In this document: one piece after another, positions 9,171 to 18,024 of the stretch | How positions within the stretch are numbered: the stretch's first letter is position 1 | Layout: each line of letters starts with the position of its first letter | Position numbers and translations under genes: made by a program | Notes under the pieces: model-generated | The model's input: the letters and a program-made list of their open reading frames with translations, nothing else | What the model was told of the DNA's origin: nothing | The model's database searches: none | NCBI GenBank assembly: GCA_965221575.1 | Contig: CBDCSM010000012.1 | Span: forward strand, 310,001 to 374,000 | Length of the DNA stretch: 64,000 bases | DNA from: JAPPHA01 sp965221575 | GTDB lineage: Bacteria; Pseudomonadota; Alphaproteobacteria; Rhodobacterales; Rhodobacteraceae | Reading direction: 5' to 3'

Positions 9171-10280
9171 CTATGAGACCGGCTCCGAAAGATGCTCTCG
9201 CCTGAAGGCCTGTTCGTTGTTGTCGAAGAGGTGGAGTTTCTCGATTGGCGCGGTCAAATGCACGAGGTCGCCGATTTTGGCCGGAACGTTTCCGTCGAGT
9301 TTTGCCAGGACCGGCTCAACCAAACCGCAATTCAAATAGATCATCGTGAATTCGCCCAAAACCTCGACGATGTCGATATCGCCTGAGACAATGGCGGTGG
9401 CCTCGTTGCCAATCTCGAAGTCCTCGGGTCGGATTCCAAGTGTTCCTTTCGAACCCACAGCGTCCGCCAAAACCGGTAGATTGACATTTATCGGGTTTCC
9501 GTCGGTGGGCGTGACGGTTGCCTGTGGCTTGGCGCTGTCGATCGAACACGGAATCAGGTTCATGGCTGGCGAGCCGATGAAACGGGCCACGAACAGGTTA
9601 ATCGGATGATCGTAGAGCTCAATCGGCGTCCCGACCTGTTCGATCACGCCGTCATTCAAGACGATGATGCGGTCTGCCAGCGTCATCGCCTCGACCTGGT
9701 CATGGGTGACATAGATCATCGTCGTATGGGACATGCTCTGATGCAGCTTGGCGATCTCGATCCTCGTTGCCACGCGCAACGCGGCGTCGAGGTTGGACAA
9801 TGGCTCATCGAACAGGAAAACCTTTGGATCGCGGACGATGGCCCGCCCGATGGCGACCCTTTGGCGTTGCCCACCGGAAAGTTGTTTCGGAAGTCGGTCG
9901 AGTAGTGGGGTCAATTGCAGAATGTCGGCGGCTTCGTGGACGCGCTGCTTGGTCTCCTGTTTGCTGGCCTTGGCGAGCCTCATCCCGAACGACATGTTTT
10001 CATAAACGTTCATGTGGGGATAAAGGGCGTATGACTGAAACACCATTGCGATGCCGCGTTTTGACGGAGCCACATCCGTCACGATTTCACCGCCGATCTC
10101 CACTTCGCCCGCAGTGAGTTCCTCCAGTCCGGCAATCAGGCGCAAGAGCGTCGACTTTCCGCACCCTGACGGGCCGACAAACACGACGAATTCGCCGGAT
10201 TGAATTTTCAGGTCGACACCCTTGATGACGTCGACGTCATCGAAGGACTTCCAGATACCAGACAGAACAACTTCGGTCAT
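9171..10280 (-). CDS. CUT1 sugar ABC transporter ATPase (UgpC/MalK-like)
   Basis: A 369-residue ATPase with Walker A GPSGCGKST, Q-loop VFQSYALYPHM, signature LSGGQRQR, Walker B VFLFDEPLSNLDA, switch histidine in YVTHDQVEAMTL, and a C-terminal TOBE/OB region of about 120 residues. This is the MalK/UgpC group that energises CUT1 oligosaccharide importers. The divergent operon (binding protein and two permeases, from 11650) lacks an ATPase gene, so this protein is its natural partner. The gene lies directly downstream of the LacI regulator, with 69 bp between them. Confidence 0.93.
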   Translation of the reverse strand: MTEVVLSGIWKSFDDVDVIKGVDLKIQSGEFVVFVGPSGCGKSTLLRLIAGLEELTAGEVEIGGEIVTDVAPSKRGIAMVFQSYALYPHMNVYENMSFGMRLAKASKQETKQRVHEAADILQLTPLLDRLPKQLSGGQRQRVAIGRAIVRDPKVFLFDEPLSNLDAALRVATRIEIAKLHQSMSHTTMIYVTHDQVEAMTLADRIIVLNDGVIEQVGTPIELYDHPINLFVARFIGSPAMNLIPCSIDSAKPQATVTPTDGNPINVNLPVLADAVGSKGTLGIRPEDFEIGNEATAIVSGDIDIVEVLGEFTMIYLNCGLVEPVLAKLDGNVPAKIGDLVHLTAPIEKLHLFDNNEQAFRREHLSEPVS

Positions 10281-10349
10281 TTCAGGTCTTCTCGCGTGGC
10301 CGAATTCAAGGCGAATGGATCCTCGTCCTCTGAGCGCCGGTGTTCCTTG

Positions 10350-11384
10350 TTACGACAATTCATGCCCCTGCGTATTTTCTCTCATGATCAGTTCAACCGG
10401 CACCCGCGACTCTTTGAACGGTTCGCCTTTGTGCTGCGCCAGCAGTGTCTGGATGGTCAGCTGAGCGGTTCGCTTCAGGTCCTGGTGAATTACGGCCTTC
10501 ATCGAGCCTTCCATAAGGTATCGCCGGGTCGTGGCCGTCAGGTTGTGACCGAACAGTATGATTTCCTGCGATCGACCATGCTCCCTGATTGCCTCGACGA
10601 CTCCGTGATTGCCGGCGCCGACGCTGTAAATGCCGACAATGTCCGAGTATTCCCTGAGCATCTGGTCAACCTGTCGATGGTTGCCATCTGAATCGTCGCC
10701 GCCGGACACCAGGTCCAGCACCTCCAGTTCCGGGAATTCCGCGCGCAGGACACTGCGAAACCCGATTTCTCTCAGCTCGTGGCTGCGATAGAGTTGGCCG
10801 CCCCACAATACGGCAACCCGTCCCGGTCGACGAACGAGGTGACCCATCAGGAACCCGGCTGCACGGCCGGCAGCGCGATTGTCCATGCCAACGACAGGAA
10901 CATTCAACGATCCGTCAAAGCCCGACGAAATACAGACGACAGGTATGCCTTCGGCGAAAATACGGGCGACCGCGTCAGACACGGCGGGGTGATCGAGGGC
11001 TATGAAGGCAATCCCGGAAACGCCGCGCGCGCGCATTTTGTCAAGCTGATTGGCCAACGCCGTAGGGTTCATCTTTTCGACGAATGAACAGGTCACCTCG
11101 ACCCGATTCGCCTGGCCGAACGCTTGCGAAGATCGCGCAAAAAACGATGTCCCCGCTTCGTTGTCCTTTGGAAGAAGAATTTCGAAATGGCCCCGGGTCG
11201 GCTGCGGTCGTTCGCGCATGCGTCCCGGCTTGCGCGCAATGACATTTTCCATCGCCTGGCGGACGCGCCGCTCCATCGCTTCCGATACACCGTCCCGGTC
11301 GTTCAGAACCCTGTCGACCGTCGCCGTGCCAACCCCCGCCTCGCGTGCGACATCCGCAATTCGCACCGGTCGCCTGCGTTTCAT
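10350..11384 (-). CDS. LacI-family transcriptional regulator of the rhamnoside transport locus
   Basis: A 344-residue LacI/GalR protein. The N-terminal helix-turn-helix reads IADVAREAGVGTATVDRVLNDR (split by me around residues 8-29) and is followed by a periplasmic-binding-protein-like effector domain. The recognition helix has TATVDRVL where most relatives have TTVSRVL, a variant seen in sugar-responsive regulators resembling those of ribose or inositol loci. It heads the minus-strand unit (regulator, ATPase, PhyH-like enzyme) and is divergent from the transporter and rhamnosidase operon. The 265 bp between them contain a tandem duplication that is the obvious candidate target. Confidence 0.92.
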   Translation of the reverse strand: MKRRRPVRIADVAREAGVGTATVDRVLNDRDGVSEAMERRVRQAMENVIARKPGRMRERPQPTRGHFEILLPKDNEAGTSFFARSSQAFGQANRVEVTCSFVEKMNPTALANQLDKMRARGVSGIAFIALDHPAVSDAVARIFAEGIPVVCISSGFDGSLNVPVVGMDNRAAGRAAGFLMGHLVRRPGRVAVLWGGQLYRSHELREIGFRSVLRAEFPELEVLDLVSGGDDSDGNHRQVDQMLREYSDIVGIYSVGAGNHGVVEAIREHGRSQEIILFGHNLTATTRRYLMEGSMKAVIHQDLKRTAQLTIQTLLAQHKGEPFKESRVPVELIMRENTQGHELS

Positions 11385-11421
11385 TCGAACTCCGTTTACT
11401 TCACCTGGGCAAGAAACCGGT

Positions 11422-11631
11422 ATGTATCGTGTTTTCGATCGGAATACATCAAAAAACGCGAGAATTGATCAGAATTTCCATTGATGCAGTTATACATTGA
11501 TATCATGATTGATGTGGCAAATGATAATGAAATGTATCGTGTTTTCGATCGTGATGCATCAAAATAATGCGAGATTTGATTTAAAAACGCATTGATGTAA
11601 TTTTTCATTGATGGCATATTTGAGGTGCCAA
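11422..11631. repeat. Tandem 110-bp-period duplication in divergent control region (probable operators)
   Basis: Two imperfect copies, 11422-11520 and 11532-11631, start identically with ATGTATCGTGTTTTCGATC and both end in a GTGnCAA-like sequence. Each carries an inverted ATGTAT...AT(A/G)CAT pair and a TTTTCGATCG core, followed by repeated ATTGAT hexamers (11464, 11480, 11496 and 11508 in copy 1; 11591 and 11607 in copy 2), several about 16 bp apart. The segment is clearly AT-richer than the surrounding genes. Its position between the divergent LacI and binding-protein genes suggests one regulatory copy per promoter. Confidence 0.7.
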
Positions 11632-11649
11632 TAGAATGGGAGGATCAAC

Positions 11650-13146
11650 ATGTTAAATGAATCCGCAATCACGAGTACGTTGCGGCAACCTGAACCCAGG
11701 TATTCGTTCTCTGCGAAATGGGTCGCGAAATGCGCTGCCGGGGCTGTTGCCGTCCTGGCCGCCGTGATGCCCGCACCGGAAGTCAGGGCCCAGGATGACG
11801 AGGTACACCTGACGATCTGGCCCGGGCGATACACCCCGACCCGGGTTATGGCCACTGCCGGAGGCGGTACGAAATCGAGTGCAATCCAGGGCATCGACCC
11901 CATTATCGCGGCTTATGAAGAGCTGCACCCCAATGTGACGATCGAAGTGATCGGACAGTCCATCAATGCGGACACCCGGCGCTGGATGGTTACGCAACTG
12001 ACCGGCGGTGTCGCGCCCGATATCATGTGGTATTTGGGCGATTGGGCAGTCGAAGACTTCCGCAAGAAATGGCTGGTCCCGATCAACGAGTATCTCGAAC
12101 GGCCAAACCCCTACATCGACGAGGGTCAGCCCGGATCTGAGCGGTGGCGCGACCTGTTTTTCCCGCAGATCGAGGTCTGGACCGCACCCAATGGCGAAAT
12201 GTACGTCGTCTTGGCCGATCAGATCCAGGTCGGCATCTATTACAACAAGGACCTGTTCGCGAAAGCGGGGGTCGATGGCGTACCCAAGACCTGGGAAGAG
12301 ATGATGGATGCCGCCGAGAAGATCAAGGCGACCGGTGCGCATGGCTTTGCCGCCACGGGCAACAACCTGCATCAGCTTACCTGGGTTTCCGGCTGGCTGA
12401 CCAATTTCTTCTACCATCCCGAGATCGGCAAACATGACATGAACGGGGATGGCGTGCTGGACAAGGTCGAAATGGCCACGGCGGTCAAGGAAGGAACCTA
12501 TTCCTACGACGACGTGCGCAATCGTGCCCGGCTGGAAGAACTGAAGCGTTTCGCCAGTTATTGGCAGCCCGGTGCACTTGGCGCCGACATGGGCGCCGCG
12601 GTTCGGTTGTTTGTCACTGGCAGGGCCGGAATGCTGGTTGTCGGCACATGGATGCTGCCGACCATCAGGGAGGACGAGAATCGGGATTTCGACTTCGGCA
12701 TATTCTATCTGCCGGTTGTCGATTCCGGGACATCGGACTTGATCCCCGACGGAGTTCCGCCAACGAACAAGTCCGCGGGGTACGGATCATTCCAGTACGC
12801 GGTGACTAATTCCGCTGTAGAGAGCGGTGAAGTCGAGGCGGCGATAGACTTCCTCATGTTTGCAACCCAACCCGACCAGTTGAACCAGATGATCCTGGAA
12901 GGCGGAATTGCGTTGCCTGGTGTGCATGGCGCACCCCCCAATCCCGACCTGGAAGATTTCAAGGAATCGGTGACACTGGCGCGGGCACCGTACCAGGAAG
13001 ATGACTCGATGTTCGATTCCGTCTTCGCCGAGAAGTTCCTCGTCGTCACGTCTCCGTATCTTTCGGGGCGCCAGAGCCTGGATGAAACGGTCGAACGTCT
13101 GAACGCCGAAATGGCGCAGGCTGCCGATCGCGTTCTTGGAAACTAG
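11650..13146 (+). CDS. CUT1 ABC transporter solute-binding protein with EF-hand-like loop
   Basis: A 498-residue family 1 extracellular solute-binding protein. An unusually long N-terminus precedes a Sec-type hydrophobic segment (CAAGAVAVLAAVMPA) and a probable cleavage after VRA, near residue 48. The start is fixed by GGGAGG 7 bp upstream of ATG. Residues 263-274 (DMNGDGVLDKVE) match the 12-residue EF-hand calcium loop at every ligand position. The product should deliver an oligosaccharide in the periplasm to the two permeases encoded next. The GH78 rhamnosidase at the end of the operon points to a rhamnose-containing ligand, which is inference. Confidence 0.93.
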   Translation: MLNESAITSTLRQPEPRYSFSAKWVAKCAAGAVAVLAAVMPAPEVRAQDDEVHLTIWPGRYTPTRVMATAGGGTKSSAIQGIDPIIAAYEELHPNVTIEVIGQSINADTRRWMVTQLTGGVAPDIMWYLGDWAVEDFRKKWLVPINEYLERPNPYIDEGQPGSERWRDLFFPQIEVWTAPNGEMYVVLADQIQVGIYYNKDLFAKAGVDGVPKTWEEMMDAAEKIKATGAHGFAATGNNLHQLTWVSGWLTNFFYHPEIGKHDMNGDGVLDKVEMATAVKEGTYSYDDVRNRARLEELKRFASYWQPGALGADMGAAVRLFVTGRAGMLVVGTWMLPTIREDENRDFDFGIFYLPVVDSGTSDLIPDGVPPTNKSAGYGSFQYAVTNSAVESGEVEAAIDFLMFATQPDQLNQMILEGGIALPGVHGAPPNPDLEDFKESVTLARAPYQEDDSMFDSVFAEKFLVVTSPYLSGRQSLDETVERLNAEMAQAADRVLGN

Positions 13147-13168
13147 TCCGGACAAGGCATAGTCTGCC

Positions 13169-14131
13169 TTGCCAGCTGAAAGTGAAGAGCTTTCGCATCC
13201 GGTCGTAAGTGCACGCCGCCGACGGCGGCGTGCACTCAACAAGTTTCCGGTTTATTTGTGCCTGATTCCGGCGCTGATCTTTTTGGTTGTCTTCAGCTAC
13301 TACCCGTTTTTCTCTGCTTTTTATCACAGCTTGTTCAAATGGGACGGCGTGAATTCGACTTTTGTCGGGTTCAAGCATTTTGTTGACCTGGCCAGTGACG
13401 AACGGCTTGGTCCGTCGGTCAAGAACATCTTCATACTCACCAGTGCGGGCGTTTTCTTTGCTCTGACCTTGCCGCTGATCGCGGCGGTTTTCATTCATAA
13501 TCTGAAATCAGAAAGAATGAGCACAATCTATCGCTTCGTATTCACCATGCCACTGGTCATTCCCTGGGTGGTTACCGTCCTGGTCTGGCAGTTTCTTTAC
13601 GATCCGTTGGATGGGCCCATAAACCGGTTCCTGATCGCTGTGGGATATCCCGAGTTCGTTCGCGCCTGGCTGGCCGACCCGGATATCGCGATCTTCGCGA
13701 TCGCGCTCATCGGCGGCGGTGGAACCGGAGTTGGCTTTCCTTTCGTGGCTGGCCTGAACCTTCTCGTCTACCTGTCTGGCCTTAACAACATTTCAAGCGA
13801 GGTCAAAGAGGCGGCAATTCTGGAAGGTGCCACGAGTTGGCAAATGTTCCGCAACATTGAATTACCGCTCATCAGAACGCAGATCCGAATAAACCTGGTG
13901 ATGACGATAATCACGCAGCTTCAGACGTTTCATACCATCATCCTTCTGACTCGCGGCGGACCCGGTTACTCGACGATGGTGCCGGGAATGGCGATGTACC
14001 AGGATGCTTTCGAGTTCAGTCGCATGGGTTACGCGTCGGCAATCGGCGTCGTCCTGTTCGTGATCATGTTGGTCATCACGCTGATTGCCAACAATCGCCT
14101 GCGGACCACCACGGACTTTGATCCGAATTGA
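13169..14131 (+). CDS. CUT1 sugar ABC transporter permease (MalF-like)
   Basis: A 320-residue inner-membrane permease with six or more transmembrane segments. The coupling EAA loop reads EVKEAAILEGATSWQMFRNIELPLI (about residues 210-235). No ATG or GTG is available near the N-terminus: an in-frame TAG at 13160 limits the start to the TTG at 13169. The first 25 residues are cytoplasmic and include six consecutive arginines, encoded by a perfect hairpin (13208-13236). It works with the permease encoded next and the ATPase encoded on the minus strand upstream. Confidence 0.9.
   Translation: MPAESEELSHPVVSARRRRRRALNKFPVYLCLIPALIFLVVFSYYPFFSAFYHSLFKWDGVNSTFVGFKHFVDLASDERLGPSVKNIFILTSAGVFFALTLPLIAAVFIHNLKSERMSTIYRFVFTMPLVIPWVVTVLVWQFLYDPLDGPINRFLIAVGYPEFVRAWLADPDIAIFAIALIGGGGTGVGFPFVAGLNLLVYLSGLNNISSEVKEAAILEGATSWQMFRNIELPLIRTQIRINLVMTIITQLQTFHTIILLTRGGPGYSTMVPGMAMYQDAFEFSRMGYASAIGVVLFVIMLVITLIANNRLRTTTDFDPN
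13208..13236 (+). repeat. Perfect hairpin in the first codons of the permease gene
   Basis: Two perfect 13-bp arms, AGTGCACGCCGCC and GGCGGCGTGCACT, flank a 3-nt loop (GAC). The stem is very GC-rich and falls over about codons 14-23 of the permease mRNA, 60-90 nt after the binding-protein stop codon. There is no following T-tract. It could halt 3' exonucleases or slow translation, giving an excess of binding protein over permease as known for malE-malF-type operons. Confidence 0.75.
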
Positions 14132-14135
14132 AGCC

Positions 14136-15011
14136 ATGTCGACCTTGACCAAACCCAAACCCAAACCCAAGCACCGGCGACCCGAACTGATGGCCGTCTT
14201 GAGGAAAGAGGATCGGGTTAAGCACGCCTATCTGCTGGTCATGGCGCTCCTGACCTTCTTTCCGTTTTGGTTGTTGTTCGTCGTGTCCTTCAAGGATCTG
14301 CCGCAGTTCTATCACAACGTCTGGACGCTCGATTACCCGCTACATTTCGAGAATTACACATTGGCGTTCAAGGTCGTCGGTAAATACATCATCAACAGCG
14401 CGATCGTGACAGCAGCGACGATAGTCGGTGTATTGTTCGTCTCCAGTCTCGCGGCCTTTGCCTTTGCCCGATACAGCTTCCCGGCCAGCAATTTCCTGTT
14501 CATGCTGATCATCAGCCTGCTGATGGTTCCCTCGGTCCTGACGATGGTTCCGGCCTTCGTCCTGGTCAAGAACCTCGGCATGCTCAACACCTTGTGGGGA
14601 CTCATCCTGCCCGGCATCGCTGGCCTTCAGGTCTTTGCGATATACCTGCTGCGCAACTTCATGGCCGGATTGCCTGAAGAACTGTTCGAGGCCGCAAGGA
14701 TGGACGGCGCGGGAATCTGGCGAAGCTATTGGCACGTCGCGTTGCCGCTGTCACGCCCGGTCCTCAGCATCGTCGTCATAACGTCGCTCCTGAACACATG
14801 GAACGACTTCATCTGGCCGCTTATCGTGATCAGTGACGATGACTTGCGCACAATTCCGATCGGGCTCGCGTTCTTCCGAACGCAGTATCAAACCGACTAC
14901 GGTCCGCTCATGGCCGGTTACATCATTTCGCTTTTGCCGTTGCTGGTCGTGTTCTTGTTCATTTCCAGAGAATTCGTGAGAGGTCTGACCGCGGGAGCCA
15001 TCAAGATGTGA
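14136..15011 (+). CDS. CUT1 sugar ABC transporter permease (MalG-like)
   Basis: A 291-residue inner-membrane permease. The EAA loop is LPEELFEAARMDGAGIWRSYWHVALPL. The ATG at 14136 starts 4 bp after the preceding stop and is preferred to upstream in-frame starts that would overlap the first permease gene. The N-terminus has a Lys-Pro repeat (KPKPKPK) encoded by a short CAAACC tandem repeat. It completes the two-permease channel of the CUT1 importer. Confidence 0.92.
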   Translation: MSTLTKPKPKPKHRRPELMAVLRKEDRVKHAYLLVMALLTFFPFWLLFVVSFKDLPQFYHNVWTLDYPLHFENYTLAFKVVGKYIINSAIVTAATIVGVLFVSSLAAFAFARYSFPASNFLFMLIISLLMVPSVLTMVPAFVLVKNLGMLNTLWGLILPGIAGLQVFAIYLLRNFMAGLPEELFEAARMDGAGIWRSYWHVALPLSRPVLSIVVITSLLNTWNDFIWPLIVISDDDLRTIPIGLAFFRTQYQTDYGPLMAGYIISLLPLLVVFLFISREFVRGLTAGAIKM

Positions 15012-15114
15012 ATCAGTCCGATCCTGCCCGGGCAGGGGGTAGGCGGATCAAAGGCGCGTCTTGTCGAGGCGAGCTGATCGGCACCGCAAAATTTTACGAG
15101 AAGGACAATCGGGA

Positions 15115-17793
15115 ATGCCGTTTCGCATTTATGATCTGAAAACAGAATTCGCGACGAATCCGATCGGAATAGGAACGTACCGGCCACGGTTTTCATGGAA
15201 GTACAGACATCCGCGAAGCTGGGAAAAGGCGACTCATTTCCAGGTCCTCGTCGCTTCGACCACGGAATCGCTCGCCTCTGGCAAAGGGGACCTTTGGGAC
15301 AGCGGAAAGGCCCCGACGGGGCGGTCGCCCCTGGTGGAATATGACGGCCATCCGCTGAAAAGCCGATCGGTAGGCCATTGGACGGTCCGCATGTGGGACT
15401 CGGAAGACTCCGCGAGCGAATTCAGTGAGGCCGGCTCGTTCGAGGTTGCCCTGCTCGAACAATCCGACTGGCGGGCGAACTGGGTCGGGTTTCCGGCCGG
15501 CCGAACCGGAAAGCCACTGTACTTTCGAAATGCCTACACACTGGATAATCCGGTCGCCCGGGCTCGGGCCTATATTAGCGGAGTGGGCTGGTACGAGTTC
15601 CGTATCAACGGGCGAAAGGTCGGCGACCGCGTGCTCGAACCGGCGCAGAGCGAGTACAGCAAACGCGTGCTCTACTCCACGTATGACGTCACGGAATACC
15701 TCGATCCGGGCTCAAATGTCTTCGGGGCAATCGTCGGCGCCGGCTGGTACGGCGTGCCCAAGCTTGTCGCACAGATCGAGGTCGCGTTCGCGGATGGCAC
15801 GACGCGGCTGATGATCACCAATGGCCGAAACAACAATGACGTCGATCTGTGGAAGGTTTCGGATGGTCCCATCATTTCGAGCAGCGTATTTGACGGCGAA
15901 GTATATGACGCTCGCCTCGAGAAGCCGGATTGGGACCGATCGACAGGGGACGAAGCTGGCTACGTGCATGGAGGGGCATGGGTTTCGTCGATGGTCGTCG
16001 ATCCCCCCGGCGGGAAATTGGTACCTCAAACGATGGAACCGGTCCGAATTGTCGATTCAATGAGGGCACGCTCCATCGATCAGCCCAAACCGGGAATCTT
16101 CGTGCTGGACAATGGTCAGAATCTCGCTGGCTGGGCCTCGCTCACGGCTGCGGGAAAGCGCGACACCGCGATCACGATGCGTTTTTCCGAATGTCTCTAC
16201 GAAGATGGCACCGTTAACCAGGAAAACCTGCGTTACGCCGAGGCGCGGGACAGATATGTTTTTTCGAAAGACGGAACCCAGACCTGGGAGCCGCGCTTCA
16301 CCTATCACGGTTTCCGATACATCCAGGTGGAAGGATTTCCGGGCGAACCGACGGTCGACTCCATCGAAACCAAGGTCGTCCGTTCGGACGTCGCGCCAAC
16401 CGGGCGGTTCAAGTCCTCGGATCCCCTCGTAAACCGCATCGAGAAATCCGTGCGATGGACCGAGGTATCCAACCTGCATGGCCTGCCGACCGACTGCCCC
16501 CAGCGCGCGGAGCGCATGGGCTGGCTGAATGACATGGCCGCCCGATCCGAAGAACTGATCTACAATTTCGACGTTTCCCGATTTCTCCCCAAGTGGCTCG
16601 ACGATATCGGGGATGCTCAGGATCCCGTATCCGGCGCGGTCTCCGACACCGCCCCGTTTCGCTGGGGCGCCAGGCCGGGAGATCCTGTCAGCGTTTGCTA
16701 CGCCCTGATCCCCTGGCTCCTGTACCAGCATTTTGGCGACAAACGAGTTCTGGAAACTCATTTCCCGGGCATGAAAAGCTGGGCCGATTACCTGACCTCA
16801 AGGGCCAAGGATCACATTGTCGAGGACGGGTACATCGGCGACTGGGCGCCCCCGGTCACCGAGGCGATCGTCGGTAGCATCGGGACGTCCGCCGTTTCGG
16901 CGCATACGCCCAGCGCCCTGATTTCGAGCGCCCACTATTATCACCTGCTCAGGCTCCTGGCGCGTATTTCAGAGGTAATCGATCGGAGTGAAGACGGGCG
17001 CAAATTTCGCGAACTGGCGGCGAACGTCCACGGGGCCTTCAACCGGCGGTTTTGGAACGAACAGACAGGCGGCTATGCAAGCAACAACCAGGCCTGTAAT
17101 TCCGTGGCGCTTTACATGGGCCTGGTGCCCGACGAGAAGAAGGCGTCGGTCCTGGCAAACATCGTCAAGGACGTGGAAGACCATGACTTCCATCTGACGA
17201 CCGGAAATCTATGCACCAAATACATATTTGACGTTCTCTCGGAAGGCGGCGAAATCGACACAGCCTATCGCTTGTTGACGCAAACGAGCTATCCGAGCTG
17301 GGGCTACATGTTCGAACGCGGCGCCACCACCATGTGGGAACGATGGGAAGAGGGCACCGGTATCGGCATGAATTCCCACAACCACGGTATGTACGCTTCG
17401 ATCGGTGCGTGGCTCTACAAGGCGTTGGCGGGAATTCGCGTGGCCCACGACTGCAGCGGGTTTTCGAACGTGGTGATCGCTCCAAAGATTCCGTCCGGGC
17501 TGAAATCGGTCGACGCCGCCCTCGATACGGTCAGGGGGTCGATCGAAACGTCGTGGGAGAATGCGGAGGGCAGATTTTCATTGACGATCAGCGTGCCTCC
17601 CGGAGTGGACGCCGAGGTCCATTTCCCGAGATTGGGCAAATCAGAAGGACAGTTGACCGAAGGTGGCGCGGTGGTTGCCGAAGATCGCACGTCCGGTATT
17701 TCCAGCGTCCGCAGCGAAGAAGACTCCATTATATTCAACGTCCGGTCAGGAAAATATCGATTTGGCCTAGCGTCGGCCTCAAATGCGATGTGA
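15115..17793 (+). CDS. Alpha-L-rhamnosidase, glycoside hydrolase family 78, cytoplasmic
   Basis: An 892-residue GH78 enzyme with the usual order: N-terminal beta domains (residues about 1-330), an alpha6/alpha6 barrel (about 430-770) and a C-terminal beta domain. The catalytic segment DCPQRAERMGWLND carries the conserved Asp/Glu/Asp set, and GATTMWERWEEG carries the conserved late glutamate-containing motif. It cleaves terminal alpha-L-rhamnose from glycans or glycosides. There is no signal peptide, so it should act in the cytoplasm on imported rhamnosides. ATG 15115 is preferred because AGAAGGA lies upstream; the frame extends to a TTG at 15061. It is the last gene of the CUT1 operon. Confidence 0.95.
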   Translation: MPFRIYDLKTEFATNPIGIGTYRPRFSWKYRHPRSWEKATHFQVLVASTTESLASGKGDLWDSGKAPTGRSPLVEYDGHPLKSRSVGHWTVRMWDSEDSASEFSEAGSFEVALLEQSDWRANWVGFPAGRTGKPLYFRNAYTLDNPVARARAYISGVGWYEFRINGRKVGDRVLEPAQSEYSKRVLYSTYDVTEYLDPGSNVFGAIVGAGWYGVPKLVAQIEVAFADGTTRLMITNGRNNNDVDLWKVSDGPIISSSVFDGEVYDARLEKPDWDRSTGDEAGYVHGGAWVSSMVVDPPGGKLVPQTMEPVRIVDSMRARSIDQPKPGIFVLDNGQNLAGWASLTAAGKRDTAITMRFSECLYEDGTVNQENLRYAEARDRYVFSKDGTQTWEPRFTYHGFRYIQVEGFPGEPTVDSIETKVVRSDVAPTGRFKSSDPLVNRIEKSVRWTEVSNLHGLPTDCPQRAERMGWLNDMAARSEELIYNFDVSRFLPKWLDDIGDAQDPVSGAVSDTAPFRWGARPGDPVSVCYALIPWLLYQHFGDKRVLETHFPGMKSWADYLTSRAKDHIVEDGYIGDWAPPVTEAIVGSIGTSAVSAHTPSALISSAHYYHLLRLLARISEVIDRSEDGRKFRELAANVHGAFNRRFWNEQTGGYASNNQACNSVALYMGLVPDEKKASVLANIVKDVEDHDFHLTTGNLCTKYIFDVLSEGGEIDTAYRLLTQTSYPSWGYMFERGATTMWERWEEGTGIGMNSHNHGMYASIGAWLYKALAGIRVAHDCSGFSNVVIAPKIPSGLKSVDAALDTVRGSIETSWENAEGRFSLTISVPPGVDAEVHFPRLGKSEGQLTEGGAVVAEDRTSGISSVRSEEDSIIFNVRSGKYRFGLASASNAM

Positions 17794-17851
17794 GGCCTTT
17801 CTTGGCCCTTGCGTAAATCTTCCGGCGTCAATTGCGTAGTCCATTGGCGAG

Positions 17852-17876
17852 CGTGATCCATATTCGTGGGATCACG
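17852..17876 (+). terminator. Hairpin after the rhamnosidase gene, terminator-like without T-tract
   Basis: Arms CGTGATCC and GGATCACG (8 bp) enclose a 9-nt loop, 59 bp after the rhamnosidase stop codon. No run of T follows, so intrinsic termination is uncertain; it may be a 3' stabilising hairpin. Confidence 0.45.
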
Positions 17877-17996
17877 GCAATGATTTGTCCAGGTTTGATC
17901 TCCTTCTGGTGAATGTCAGATACCTTCAGGTGTCGGAGTTGAACCGGAGTCCGACGATCGGGATTGATCACGGGTCACTTTCCGGATCGCAAGTCA

Positions 17997-18024
17997 TTGA
18001 CAGTTTAGTCGCTTGATCTATAAT
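17997..18024 (+). promoter_or_regulatory. Consensus sigma-70 promoter of the CUT2 operon
   Basis: A perfect -35 box TTGACA (17997-18002) and a perfect -10 box TATAAT (18019-18024) are separated by 16 bp. The -10 box overlaps the left end of a LacI-type palindrome (18021-18042). Such a near-ideal promoter needs a repressor, which fits the operator placement. It should drive the flavoenzyme, ATPase and permease genes. Confidence 0.85.

Noticed and set aside
11653..12435. 260-codon minus-strand open frame
   Set aside because: Antisense to the solute-binding protein gene, without recognisable domains.
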